The notes under the pieces: generated by a model
The model's database searches: none
What the model was told of the DNA's origin: nothing
Seen by the model: only the letters and a program-made list of their open reading frames with translations
Made by a program: the position numbers and the translations under genes
Shown: piece by piece, positions 48,120 to 59,741 of the stretch
Layout: every line of letters starts with the position of its first letter
Position numbering within the stretch: position 1 is the stretch's first letter
Source: Mya arenaria
Taxonomy: Eukaryota > Mollusca > Bivalvia > Myida > Myidae
Direction: 5' to 3'
Assembly: GCF_026914265.1 (NCBI RefSeq)
Contig: NC_069125.1
Location: 620,001 to 684,000, forward strand
Length of the DNA stretch: 64,000 nucleotides

Positions 48120-48525
48120 TGAAAGTATTGGGTCATTGGCTTGTTGTTTACGGTCGCAACCTGCGTTCCGAACGAAATTACGTGTAGACGATCGTCATGG
48201 TATTGGGTCGTTAGCTTGTTGTTTACGACCGCTTCATGAGTTCCAGATGGAATAACAGGTCATGTAGACGGACTTAATGCTAATGCGGGTCTTGGCTAGT
48301 TGTTTACGATCGCTTTTTGAGTTCCAGATGGAATAACGTGTAGACATACTTAATGCTATTGGGTCGTTGGTTTGTTGTTTACGATTGCTTTTTTACTTCC
48401 GAATGGACTAACGTGTAGACGTACTTAATGCTATAGGGTCGTTGGTTTGTTGTTAACGATTGCTTCTTGAGTTCCGAATGGAATAACGTGTAGACGGCTG
48501 GTTGTTTACGATCGCTTATTGTGTT
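48120..48525 (+). repeat. Tandem repeat, about 77 bp unit, five to six copies
   Basis: TTGGGTCGTT.G.TTGTTGTTTACGA, then GAGTTCC.GATGGAATAACG, TGTAGACG and ACTTAATGCTA recur. The last unit is truncated. Confidence 0.9.
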
Positions 48526-49839
48526 TATTCCCAATGAAATGTATCTATATCGATTTTTTATGTTCAATTGACACTTGCGCTACTCTGTTTCTAGGATTTC
48601 TCGCATGGCCAATTAAAATCCGAATATCTGGCGGCGCAATGCACTTGACTTCCGGTTTAATGTCACGCAGCGTCTCGTTGCATGCACGCTACGGGTAATT
48701 AGATTTTATTAGAGTATCAAAGTCACGTGTTTTTAAAAGACCTAACTCAAACATTTTGCTCCCTGAATTTAAGAAAGGGTTGTTCATACAAGTAAATACT
48801 AGCCGTTTATACATGTTACCTTAAAGAAATATACATCTCTGTGAATTTGAATTGATTTTAATTGAATTGTATCGAATTGAATTGCTTATTGTGATAATTA
48901 TTGCCTTAAAACTGCCTTCAAATTGTGTTGTAAATTGGCGGGGGAGTAAAACAAGATATATATTAAGATGTCAAAAAAGTATAATTTATTATCGTGCATT
49001 TAAACGTTGTTTTATGTCAAAACGAGAGTAGGTTAACGAAAATAGCCCAGTGTCGTCGATTCCGCGTGAAAACCATGTTAAAAACTTAATTAACATGAAA
49101 AACAAGACGAAACACCCCAAGAACAACCTTCACTACATTCATGTTAACAAGTTTTCAATTGGACAATCTTAAATGCCTTTTTTTAAAATATGGTACATAT
49201 TTTGTGTGTGTTTTTATTTCCGTGTCTATGTTCTTTGTGTGTTTTTATTTCCGTGTCTATGTTCTTTGAAAAAAAAAATCGCACACAATTTGCATTTCCG
49301 TTGACTACAATATTGAAAAATGACATTGAATGTTAATATTCATGTGAATGCCTGTTTCCAAAACATGACAATCTGCAACAGCTTTACGCTGTGTATCATG
49401 ACTCCATTTTAAGAGTGACCCTGTGTCGACGCCATAAAGATTCGTTAATAGATAGTTTTAATATTGATAAACGTGTTTGCACAGGATGTGGAATCATTTT
49501 TTTGTAAATTTTATTTTTTATCTGCCGGCGCTCTGGAAAGATAACCCTTGAAATAAACATTCTCGACAGATTAAGTATGTGAGCACTCATCATACCAATT
49601 AAGGTCATACTGTTTACCATTTTTCTCCAGACTCAAACGGTCGATGCAGCATTCCGTTTAAATAGTGTGTGTTTTCCAATATCATGCCACAGAATACAGA
49701 GATATACTTCCAGACTGAAGACGGTACATAAAAGACACAGCTGTAATCCTTGAACGTGGTCTTGTTTTCAATTTCTAGATAAGACAAGGTGTTTGCATCT
49801 AATACACTTTAATAATTAGTGCAACCATTTAGAGCACCT
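48526..49839. other. No feature recognised
   Basis: A two-copy 38 bp tandem repeat (GTGTGTTTTTATTTCCGTGT units) lies at 49203-49268. Nothing else is supportable. Confidence 0.45.
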
Positions 49840-50161
49840 TGCTGCTTTTCCTTTGAAAACAAACTCGGATGAGAAGGTGGGTGTACACTGGCTGAACTAT
49901 TTACATTTCTCTACGCTGCAAGTAGAACGCGTAGTAGTTTCAGTTTAGTAGTTAATCGTAAGGACTTAGGATTCTCAATGATTTATGCAGTTAAACACTT
50001 CAATTGAAATCAAATTGAACTTAATAATAAAAAAAATACACTTTATAACACTGTTATTAATCGATATATTTATTTTTAACTTTTTACGAACTACCCTTAA
50101 TAATAAACCGGTATACACCCAAAGCTCGTCGTATGCCGGAGATGGCCGAGGTTATCCGATT
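49840..50161 (-). mobile_element. MITE family M, decayed reverse copy
   Basis: CTACGCTGCAAGTAGAACGC followed by GTAGTAGTTTC is the reverse complement of the family's internal block. GAAAACAAACTCGGATGA and GATGGCCGAGGTTATCCGAT mark the two sides. Confidence 0.55.
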
Positions 50162-50696
50162 GGACCAGGCGAATGCATCTAGTGCACTTAGTTTCAGAGC
50201 AAATTTCACCAATTCGGAAGTGCCTATTCAATGTCACATGCTGATTTTTTTTGTCAAAGCATGGTTATACCATCTCAGACCATTGGCTTCTTTCCATATT
50301 TATAGGATTTGAAGCTGAGTGGTTTAAAAAAAAACATGATGAACATACTTGATCTACTTTTTTGTTTACACACATTGGTTACTTCGTTGAATACACAGTG
50401 GTTACGTTCAACTAATTTTATTTTTCTTATACGAAACATAACTTATTTCAAACAGTGTTTAAACTTTTGTACACATGTGGAGCTTACTCCCCATATATGA
50501 TGTATGGGGTCGTGAAGCACTCTAAATCGGTCTTATTTCGCGTGCAAATTGGTCAATTGTCTATAGAATATATAGGGGAATTATTTAGTAGTCTGTGACC
50601 TGCACTACAACATGTGCAAAAATGTAGATCTATATAAAAGGAATCGGCATATACTTAACAACATTTCTTAGAACGTTTGACAAACAAAAGCAATAA
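50162..50696. other. No feature recognised
   Basis: AT-rich intronic sequence with nothing supportable. Confidence 0.4.
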
Positions 50697-51058
50697 TTTA
50701 AAGCTGCACTCTCACAGATTTAACGTTTATACATTTATTTTTTATTTTTCTTAGAACGGGACAATTCATGCGACAATGTATGTTAAGCAGTCATATAAGA
50801 CTGCAGACAAAAACTATATCGCAGAGTTTTATATTAATGTTCAAAAATTGATGTTTAATGCATTTTTCTTAAACCGTTAGTAACGCTTTTAGCCATAACA
50901 CATTTATTTTCGAATGGAAATATGAAAATCTGCGATCTGATATTTTGTCAGCAGTCTTTCATTGGTTGGCAAATATTTACGCCATGATTTGCTCATTCCA
51001 AGACAAAAATAATAAAACAAGTTATAAAAACGGTTAATCTGTGAGAGTGCAACTTTAA
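50697..51058. mobile_element. TTAA palindromic MITE, family C, copy 4
   Basis: TTTAAAGCTGCACTCTCACA at the left and CTGTGAGAGTGCAACTTTAA at the right. The centre CTTAAACCGTTAGTAACGCT is present. Confidence 0.9.
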
Positions 51059-51472
51059 TTAAAGACTGGCCGTCTGCAATCTTGGCCATTGTTGATAAAT
51101 TGTTTAGATTTGGCTTTCCCTCAATATGAGACTGCCCTAAATATTAATTTTCCTTTCTCATGAGAATTTACTGCAAAAAAATGAAAAACAAATTAGGAAC
51201 GCCAACGCAAGTACTTTGCATAAAAGCCTTCGACTGAATGGACTTCATCTGCAATCAGGGGCAGCGAAATGTTTTATTTAACTTTACAGTCAAATCTAAT
51301 AAATCCGCCTGGAAATATCGAAATGAAAGTTAAAAATGTAAGAAAGATAGGCCACAATGTACTCTAGAAAATAAAGGAATGTTATAGCTCACAAATCGAA
51401 ATCCATTCTTGAAGATGTTGTACAGCCTTACTTGTGAATATGCATTTAGTTATGGCAAAAATGTTATAAGCT
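51059..51472. other. No feature recognised
   Basis: Intronic sequence with nothing supportable. Confidence 0.4.
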
Positions 51473-51752
51473 GGGGCGGATCCAGGAATTGACGTAAGAG
51501 GGGGCGCAACTGAGGGGCGCAAACTTTTGATATGCGCCCCTCCCTCCCACAGAGCCGAAATTTATATAGTTTAAAATGTTGGCACGGGAGTTTGGGAGTA
51601 CTCCAATAAGACATCTTAATCAATCCGAAATGATGCATTTTGTGCTTATATGATATTTTTTCTCCAATACTGAAATGAAAAGTTAAAATGGACGGTTTTA
51701 GAGGAGATGGGCGGCGCACACTGGGTTCGCCCCGCCCTAAACCGCTAGTGTA
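51473..51752 (+). mobile_element. hAT-like short repeat, family R
   Basis: GGGGCGGATCCAGGAATTGA at the left and CCCTAAACCGCTAGTG at the right. GGGGGCGCAACTGAGGGGCG and AAATGATGCATTTTGTGC are family words. Confidence 0.8.
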
Positions 51753-53215
51753 TACCAGCTCATTCTTTGAAAGTGTAGATATTAAACTGACCCAACCCCT
51801 GTTTTAATCTGCCATCGAGATTCACCTGATCTAAATCGAAATCGGTTTACTGCTAAATTACTGAATAAATGTACAGAATATTTGAAAAAACTGCATCCCA
51901 GTAGACACAATGACAGTTCGACCACTTAAATATTTGTGTGACTGGGGTATTACATGAAATAACAATAGCGCCGACTCATCATTTTTAAAAGAATTCCGTC
52001 AATCATGGGAATTTGGTAACAGTTCGTGTTTACATGTGTCCATACACCCTCTCATACATGTTTAATCTACATAAATATAAGAAGTAATTGTTTGAAGAAT
52101 GGATAAACAGATTGCAACGGGTTTTGGTCGGGCTGATGACAGACGCGAACTTGTTCTCGGAAGACATGTTTAAGCGTTGTGGTGGTTTCAATCTGAACTA
52201 GTTTCCAACCAAAAAAACTTAAAAAGAGGTGTTCCAACTTATTATCTTATCACACCACCGTTTTTAACCTTTGAAGTGTACACTATCGGTTGCAATAGAG
52301 CCCATTTTTGTGGTTAAAGATTTTAAGTATGTGCCACCAACCATTATATTGTGTAAACTAGCCACAAACTGGGCCAGCCACTGTCGAACACATTTTGAAA
52401 TAGTTCACGTTTTAAAGTTAACAACAGTGCCGTTTACCAAAATTCTGAACAATTCGCACAATAAGTAAGCATAGTAATGTTCATTTTTATCACAGTGTTG
52501 TCGTGAAAGGGACCGCCGTGATTGATTAGTACCATTTGCGTCAAGACGGAAGTCTCACTCTTCCTGATGAACAAAAGACTTGTAAATCTAATTACTTTAA
52601 GTACTGATAAACAAGATGTCATTAAAAAAATAGTGCATTATTTCTTAAGAAAATTTTCAAGGGTTTTTGTGACAATTTTCGTGGCAGACGAGAATAACTC
52701 AACGCAGACGACAAAGGGCGCCATGTCAAAAACGTGAACAATAGAAACTGCGGAACTATTGAAAAAAGAACTTTCCGGAAAAAATGTCTTCAATTTCTCT
52801 TTAATTCAATCGATTTCTTTGCTTCACAATAGTAAAAAGTCTTCACGGCATATGTACGTATAGCCTGGTATTAAATAAGCAATGACATACGAGTGAATAA
52901 GAATATAACGTCATTAAAGCATCAGTATTCATTGAAAATAGTAGCTATTAAACGAGTATACCTGTAGTTGTGACACACGCTGTCATAAAGAAAGTGACTA
53001 AAGTACAATTGTCCTAATTTTGTCATGGAAATGTCATGAGCGATAATTTCGGCTACAATCAAACAGAAATGGTTGTAACTTTGTAGTAAAGCCGTACACG
53101 TAGCAGTAACAGTAGCATTAGCAGCAGAAGCGGCAGAGTATATGACATCCGAAATAGCAATCGTAACAACTCGGCCATCTATGGCAAGCTTCGGAGAGTG
53201 GCCGAGGTGTTGTGA
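51753..53215. other. No gene recognised
   Basis: Near 53178-53206 a short inverted pair CTCGGCCAT / GTGGCCGAGG recalls MITE family M ends. Open frames near 52271 and 52522 have no recognisable domain. Confidence 0.35.
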
Positions 53216-53410
53216 TTGCAGGAATACCAGCAGAATGGAGTCGTCTGGTGGAACATTCGTCTTGTAGTTGTTCTGGTCTTGATTAACATTCAGTTATCAC
53301 TGGATGTATCGGAATCAGCCGATGCCAAAAATCTGAAACTGTTTCATGAAGACTTGAAAAATGGGTGTGATGCATCGATCAATGCCCGGGCCCTATCAAT
53401 GATATGTTGA
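53216..53410 (+). pseudogene. Fragment resembling the N-terminus of a nicotinic acetylcholine receptor-type subunit
   Basis: A 64-residue frame lacking an in-frame ATG shows a signal-peptide-like hydrophobic run (LVVVLVLINIQLSL) followed by ADAKNLKLFHEDLKNGCDAS, then a stop after about 15 more residues. The order signal peptide, then DAK.L..DL..GY, then an INARALS-like segment is what Cys-loop receptor subunits have before the first beta strand. An ATG in another frame at 53234 could have been the original start after a frameshift. Downstream ligand-binding motifs (Cys-loop, WNP-like) were not found within the next kilobase. It could be an isolated exon or a dead fragment; the family resemblance is from memory and short. 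Confidence 0.33.
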
Positions 53411-54164
53411 AATCAGGCACGATAAGGGCAGCAATTGGCTGATAAGCCATGGCTACTTAGCGCCATGACACGTGCACCTAGTACGTGTTTATTGACTTAA
53501 GATGCTCCATCACGGCTTCATCTGCCAACGTTGTGCATTTTATGAGGATTTATGTTATGATAAGCAATTATTCTTATTGTCCGCGTTTAAAACTGTGCCA
53601 ATACAGGTTACGATTTTTATGTTTTCTGCTTGTTGAATCCGACGAAGTTATTTCTAGTAAATACAATGATAGTTTATGGCTTATTCTCCTGTATGATATT
53701 CCACCCACCACAGCCACCACCACATGGAATCACTCGTGATATCTTAATGAGATTAATGATGCCCAATGAAATTCCTCCATAAATAAACCCTAACCCTCAA
53801 TGCTTTATTGGCTACTGTTAGGTCCGACCAGTTAATGGAACATGCCTTTAATGAGATCAAGATGCTGCCTTTTGGCCAGTCCACTTCAGAGCTACTTGAT
53901 TCTCTAAACATTGGTGTCTGTTGAAATCTGGTCGAGTGCTAAACCGGTTCTGACCCTAATCTGAACTCTGCGGGTTTCCGTTTTTATCAACTCTGTAAGA
54001 TGGCCGTTTTGCCTAATTTCACAACACCCTGTGTTAGAAAGCCAGATGATTTGATGACACTTTCATCTAGATAACCTCCTTCACACGGATGGACAGTAAA
54101 AGATACGACGACGATAGTTCAATCACTGTACAGTTCTACTTCATGAAAGATATATGCAAGTGCA
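53411..54164. other. No feature recognised
   Basis: Intronic sequence downstream of the nAChR-like fragment. No further receptor motif or repeat copy is supportable. Confidence 0.4.
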
Positions 54165-54462
54165 GTGGCGGCTCCAGGAATTCATAACTGGGGCGGGGGA
54201 GGGGGAGCACAACCGACAAACTCCGACAAAACTTTTATTTCAGTGGGGTACGGAAATGACACGTATACAATCGTTGATTTATTTCAATCCTTCATTCAAG
54301 TCTATTACGTTTTACTTTAATGCATCTTATTAGGTGGACACACGTATAACAACTTTACATAAAAACATATTGTATATAAAAATAGGTGCTTTAAGGATTC
54401 CTTTGTCGTCCTACGTTGGGGACATGAGCTCTGTTGTCCCCCTCCTCTAGAGACGCCACTGT
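54165..54462 (+). mobile_element. hAT-like MITE with CAGTGGCG ends
   Basis: CAGTGGCGGCTCCAGGAATT at the left and CTCTAGAGACGCCACTG at the right are inverted over the terminal bases. The left side is G-rich, the right C-rich. Confidence 0.65.
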
Positions 54463-55660
54463 ATTGTTTCGGTTGACTGTAATCTCGAAGCAAGAGTTCC
54501 TCGGATGACCACTTGTGATTCACATGCCAGCTAATGCATTATCATCCCCATTCTTCTAAGCTCTGGTACGGTAATTGAAATTTCAGAGTCATGTATGCAC
54601 TAAGCATACTGAGTTTCTATGCAAAACCGTAATTTTACTCCTATCATTCATTCATTCGTTCATGCATTCTGTAGTCCCGCTATAATTGAATATTGATTTG
54701 TACTTTTAGATTTCTTAAAATGCATTTAGGCTCGTTCAAACAAAAGAAAAGCGGAAATGTACGTAGTATTACAAAAAAAAATCAAATCCGAACTCGCCAA
54801 AATACCACCCTTACAAGAAAGATAAGAAATAGGGAGCTTCAATTTCTGACTAAGGTCGAATTGATTTATGTTAAGATATATACAATTTTGGTTCTGATGC
54901 GTGCAGTTTATGTAGTATTTCCATTCTAAAAATATTATAGGACATTCCGTTTGGGGATAATACTTCACATTGCGTTCCAATTGCGTCACTTTGAAATGAA
55001 CAGCACAAAAAGTGAATCACTGATTTGTAATTTGTTAGGTTTAAAGAAGCCGTTGCGCTCCGCTGAGGGTGAGAGGGAGTTGTTGTTTTTACTGCAGCTG
55101 CTGTTGTTTTTGTTGTTGTTACTGATTTCAACTGGCGTTTAATCTAGATAGTTTTTACACAATACCGGCATAGGTAACGGAAAATCCAACACCAAATTTA
55201 AGAACTTTTTAAGAAACAAACATAGTGGCTGTAGAAAATAAGTTAATACACCTAATACTAATGTGAAAAAACTAAAGAAACAAGCTCAGTAGCCAAAAGT
55301 TTAAACATAAACACCGTTTAATGGCACAGGGTAAACGCCAAAGACACACACCTAAACCGTAATACAGTTTTAAGTAGCTACTAAAGGAAATTGCATACTT
55401 CTGAGAAAAATAAACTTTAATTTCTCTAGCGCCATGAATACATTTCACCTACAACAGGTTTTGCACGTGATGACACGTTCCACTGTTTGCGACTGATAAG
55501 CTCAGCCAGTTTTGCTTGTTTTTCACAGGAGCTTGTTTGTTTGTTTTAACTTTAGTTTCTTATATAAAACAAGATAACCCTCTGTGAAAAATACAAACAC
55601 ACTGCAACGGATCAATAACTCACGAGTCTCCTCTGCATACGTGCATGTAATTTAATTCAA
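54463..55660. other. No feature recognised
   Basis: Intronic sequence. Overlapping open frames at 54693-55142 on both strands have no domain. Nothing supportable. Confidence 0.4.
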
Positions 55661-55667
55661 TTTATGT

Positions 55668-56212
55668 GTATTTTCTATTAGCTCGTCTTTTTAGCCAAGA
55701 AAAATCTGGATGTATTAAGACAGTCTTTAGTCGTTCTTGTTATTGGCGATGGCGTCGTCGGGGTCTGTGTCGGCGTCGTGCGAAACCTTTTACGTTGGCC
55801 ATGCATAAAAAACGTTCAAGATATTCAGTAAAACTTGGTACCAATGTTACCAGTGGCAATAGGGCAGTAGCTCTGGTTTTAATAAGTGTAAAGTCATGCG
55901 CCTTTTTCGACTAAGAACACGAACAGACGAGCGTTTGGCGTTCGCTCCGCAGCGCTCTTGTTTGTTTTTTCTTAGCTCGTCTGTGAAGGCAAAAGTGGAG
56001 GAAATCTGATAGCCTTGGTGTCTCTATCGGCGTGCAGTCACTTAAACCTCGACCATTCAATAAAAACTATTTAATATCAGTTGATGCTTATTGGTACACA
56101 ATTTGCCAGAAAAAATACGCCCATGTCATGATAACAATGGCCATAGCTCTTACTTTAATAATTGTTGAGTTATGTCCCCTTTAGAGAAACAACAAGCAAA
56201 CAACCGACGGGC
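55668..56212 (+). mobile_element. Two abutting copies of one dispersed repeat
   Basis: Copy 1 (55668-55970) runs from TTTTCTATTAGCTCGTCT to GCGTTCGCTCCGCAGCGCTC then TTG. Copy 2 (55971-56212) restarts with TTAGCTCGTCTGTGAAGGC and ends truncated at CAACCGACGGGCATTG, beside an hAT-like element. Both halves carry CAATGG or CAGTGG, then A.AGCTCT, TTTAATAA and AGT.ATG, and lack a supportable gene. Confidence 0.6.
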
Positions 56213-56440
56213 ATTGACAGGGGCGGATCCAGGATTTGACTTTAGAGGGGGCGTAACTTAGGGCCGTAACCTTTTGATATGCACCCCTCTCTTAGAAGCG
56301 AAATCTATTTGGTCAAAATTGTTGGTAAGGGTGCGTAATTCATTACCAGTTTGCTCCTTTATTGAAATAAAAATCAAACTTAAACTTATTTAAGCCCCCC
56401 CCCCACTCCCCCTGAATTGACATTCGCTTGTGGTGCTCTT
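56213..56440 (+). mobile_element. hAT-like short repeat, family R
   Basis: CAGGGGCGGATCCAGGATTT at the left, GGGGGCGTAACTTAGGGCCG inside, and a C-rich right end reading CCCCCTGAATTGACATTCGC, a damaged version of the family end. Confidence 0.75.
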
Positions 56441-57435
56441 GTTTCGATGAGAAATATTAAGTAAATACCTTTAATGTACCGATTCGAAACAACCATTTGC
56501 CATTTAAGGTTCAATTTTCACATCATTTTATTCAAACTGTTTCAAAATGACATGGTGCGATACTCAATGAATCATTTCCGTAGACCGATGCTTTAAAAGG
56601 ATGTTCGTGATTCACACAAAGGCGGTGGTCGTATGGACCATTACCGACTAGGATAGAAACGCTTATCCATCGCGCACACATGTCTATTGTCAGTAGTCAA
56701 TTGTCAATTGTACATTACCGATTTTCCATTTATGGACATTTTGTGCATAATGCGTATGAAAGGGACCAACTGGGATGACAAAGTATTTTGATAAAGAATT
56801 AATAAAATGTTCATTATCTTTTGATTGAGAGTAATTATGTTTCACGGCGTTTATGGTGTATGCTCAAATAAATATCCTTTATTTGTTGTCACCATTTGTG
56901 AAAAATATACCTTTGTTATCGGAATATCATCTTACCCACTAATGTAGCTCTGAAGTTAGAATCAGGTTACACTCTCGTGTGACCAAATAAATAGAACTGT
57001 GTCGGAGCTGTGTCCACTCAATATACTCATTTGGTAACGGATGTCACACCGCGTTATCGGAACAATGCTATTTTTGTGATCCACGGTAATACAGCTGGGA
57101 ATTTTCTCAAAAAACCATTATATCAATACTTCTATGTGTGTCGTCCGTTAAAGAAGCGCATAAACCCCATTGTCCAATACTAGACCATAAGTGCAATCTG
57201 TCATCTCCGTAAACAGATATTCGTTACCGATTTTAAAAGCCACTATAATGATCTTTGTCATTTTTTCAATATAAAAGACTGATTACCACAAAAATAAACA
57301 TTGAGTACTGTTTTTACAGAATGCTTTATTTACTCTGCCACAGTAATTCATTTAACCTTTTTAGATTGCAGAGAATACCCAAATCCCAAACATGAAAAAA
57401 ACATGTAAAAAGTATTCACCTTTGTGTATTTTCAG
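56441..57435. other. 3' end of intron 1
   Basis: AT-rich. It ends in TTTGTGTATTTTCAG, a good acceptor in front of 57436. No gene is supportable. Confidence 0.5.
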
Positions 57436-58132
57436 ATAGTGTTTACTTTGGCAGACGGACAGACGAACGACTGCAGACTATGTAAGCCGGGCTACTATGC
57501 CTCGAGACAATGTTCGGGCGTCCACGACACAGTGTGTAAGCCTTGCTCAAAAGGAAGTTTTTCTCCCGTTTATAATAAATTCGAAACGTGTTCAAAATGT
57601 TCTATCTGTGAAGTTGGAGAATTTGTTTTGAATGAGTGTACAAGACATAGTGACACAGTCTGTGAATCGTGTTCAATAGCTACTGATGTGATTGGCAGCA
57701 AATCTGCTAAAGACTGCTTTCAAAACCAAAACGATCAACCCATACGTGAAAAGAATAATATAAAGATACAAGACGGTAACGCAGACAAAAGCGGTAACGT
57801 ATATGAGGGTTCCGGAGAACATGTCGAGGATATTCATGTCTGGGCTACGTATGAAACTCTTGAAGGAAGTGGTGAGTCCCCTGATCCAGACACTTCTGAA
57901 AACATCACCTATGTCGTTCTTCCAATTGATGGAGATGGTAAAGTTACGACGTCTACAGAATCTACAACTGAAAAGACAGGTGTTGTTATTATCGAGGGCG
58001 GAATTGTTCTGGATAATACAACGGACAAATTGAATCCAAATGTAGTTATATCAAATGTGCCTAGTTCGAATACTACAACGATCCCCATCATTATTTTGGA
58101 AGGAGAGAATGGATCTGTGATACCCGTTACAG
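57436..58132 (+). CDS. TNF-receptor-superfamily-like gene, exon 2 (cysteine-rich domains and stalk)
   Basis: Begins after a TTTTCAG acceptor in phase 0 and ends in phase 1 at ACAG|GTAACG. With exon 1 it gives residues 17-248. Cysteines at residues 29, 32, 42, 50, then 53, 68, 71, 74, 84, 92, and 95 and 110 form one partial and one complete TNFR-type cysteine-rich repeat, with the characteristic SGVHDTVCKPC and TRHSDTVCESC segments. These are closest in feel to p75/TNFRSF16-type and EDAR-like invertebrate receptors. From about residue 112 a low-complexity stalk follows, rich in Thr, Ser, Asp and Glu, with two EGSGE motifs and four N-glycosylation sequons (NIT, NTT, NTT, NGS). Expected role: extracellular part of a cell-surface receptor for a TNF-like or neurotrophin-like ligand; the ligand is unknown. 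No transmembrane segment is encoded in this exon. Confidence 0.85.
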
Positions 58133-58221
58133 GTAACGTAAACTATCTTATGTCAACGTCTTTCTCGACGTATTCAGATTTAAAAGCTTGGACTTTGTTG
58201 TCATTTTCTTTATAAAAACAG

Positions 58222-58262
58222 TCACCCAGCTGTTGAAACACCTCGGTGAGGACGTTTCAAAG
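58222..58262 (+). CDS. TNFR-like gene, candidate alternative exon 3a
   Basis: A 41 nt candidate exon between TTATAAAAACAG and AAAG|GTAAAAAT. Entered from exon 2 in phase 1 it encodes VTQLLKHLGEDVSK and leaves in phase 0. The intron before it would be only 89 nt. The acceptor has a weak pyrimidine tract, so it may be skipped or false. Its phases equal those of the exon at 58665, and using both would put the second in a frame that stops within twelve codons. Confidence 0.4.
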
Positions 58263-58664
58263 GTAAAAATAATGGAACACAATTTAGGTATATCTAATAT
58301 GCACATGATCTATATCATATATACATGATTAGCTTATATATATATATAATTATATAGTGTAGTGAGGGATGTAAATTTTACACGTGCATTCGAATGGTGC
58401 ACAACTACTTTTTTTAGGAAAAGTGAACATCATTTTTATAATATGCACTATTATACAATTATTCACTTATCTAGTTGTGAAATATGATGGACCAAAAAAT
58501 CATTATTGACCGAGTTGTTGTTCAATCATGAAGGGTTTATTTATAAAATAACAAATATTATTATGCATATCCATAGTGACCTAATACCTTAAAATGTGTT
58601 ATAAATTATTGAACAGGCTTATTTGTGTCATTTACGTGACTAAACGGTTCATATGAACTTTCAG

Positions 58665-58732
58665 ATGGCGGTGACGGCGAAGACAATGTTGACGTTGTGA
58701 TAAATGATCGTCCACACACGGGGGCTAGTAAG
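58665..58732 (+). CDS. TNFR-like gene, exon 3b
   Basis: A 68 nt exon between ATGAACTTTCAG and AAG|GTAAGAAT, both good splice sites. From phase 1 it encodes 23 residues (counting the shared codon) that begin DGGDGEDNVDVV and end HTGASK, continuing the acidic stalk, and leaves in phase 0. No transmembrane or death-domain exon was found in the remaining 5.2 kb, so the gene very probably runs past the window end. Confidence 0.6.
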
Positions 58733-59362
58733 GTAAGAATATGAGCAGAATTAATCCAACATGTTTCCATAACTTCACTTTATTTTAAGCGTTGTGAATT
58801 GAAAAACCGTTGTGTCATGAACGTTACAATATTGACAATCATTCGTTCAAAGAACAATTTCCTTAAACATTGTGAATTGTAGAATTAAAACGAAATAAGT
58901 AAGTTCTTACGTTAGTCCTTAAGTACGTTAAGTATTTGAGTATAGTCTCAAAGTTTAACTGTAAATTATAAACTGCATTTTGAGTGTATATTATTACCCT
59001 ATTTCTCAGACATTTACAAACAAAGTAAATTTGAATCCGCTAGCTAGTGATTACCTTATGTAGCCCTCTTGGACGTATAAAAATATAACTAGAACAATAA
59101 TACTTTTTAAAGGCACGTGCCTGGGAAACGATGTCATATTGTACTTTAAGCCAATGACATAGCAGAACTTACAGACCAATCTTAAATGACAACGTCTGAA
59201 AAGAGACACTCAAGTTTTTTTAAGATGTCTTTTAATTCCGCAGGCGACGAGAAAGATTCCTCGCCGTAGTTTTCTTTCCGGCTTTTAAGTGAAATCCTTC
59301 ATTAAGGTTCTTAAGGAATCCGACCAGCAATAAGCGCGGTGTCTGATATCTCCATTAACGTC
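58733..59362. other. Intron of the TNFR-like gene, nothing else recognised
   Basis: AT-rich. An acceptor-like site at 59243 opens a 14-codon frame that ends at 59288; it was not accepted as an exon. Confidence 0.4.
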
Positions 59363-59598
59363 ATGGGCGGATCCAGGATCTGGTGTTAGAGGGGGTGGGG
59401 GGGGAGGCGTAACTCAGGGCGTAACCTTTTGACTTTCGCCCCTCTCTCAAAACCTAAAGTGTTGACAGGGGTGTTTGAGGGTAATCCCCCAAGAAAATTT
59501 TAACAATTTCTAGTCCAAAAAGGTGCATTTTTGGCGCATTTCTTTATTCTTTTTCTTCTTAAAGGCGCCGCCCCCCCCCCCCCTGAATCCGCTAGTGA
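59363..59598 (+). mobile_element. hAT-like short repeat, family R
   Basis: GGGCGGATCCAGGATCTGGT at the left and CCCCTGAATCCGCTAGTG at the right. GGCGTAACTCAGGGCGTAAC and GGTGCATTTTTGGCGCATTT are family words. Confidence 0.8.
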
Positions 59599-59741
59599 AC
59601 GTTAATGTTAAATGCTGATCCCCTTACACATGCTTCGGTGATTCCATTCAGCCTATTAGTCAGCTAAATATACAGGCTAATCAAAACACTTAGTTTCTAA
59701 TCTTAAAATCCAATCTTAGTTGATTATTGAATACGGCTTTT

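Noticed and set aside
59244..59288. Possible terminal exon of the TNFR-like gene (14 codons and a stop)
   Set aside because: The acceptor is reasonable, but the encoded basic peptide has no transmembrane segment and the frame is too short to separate from chance.
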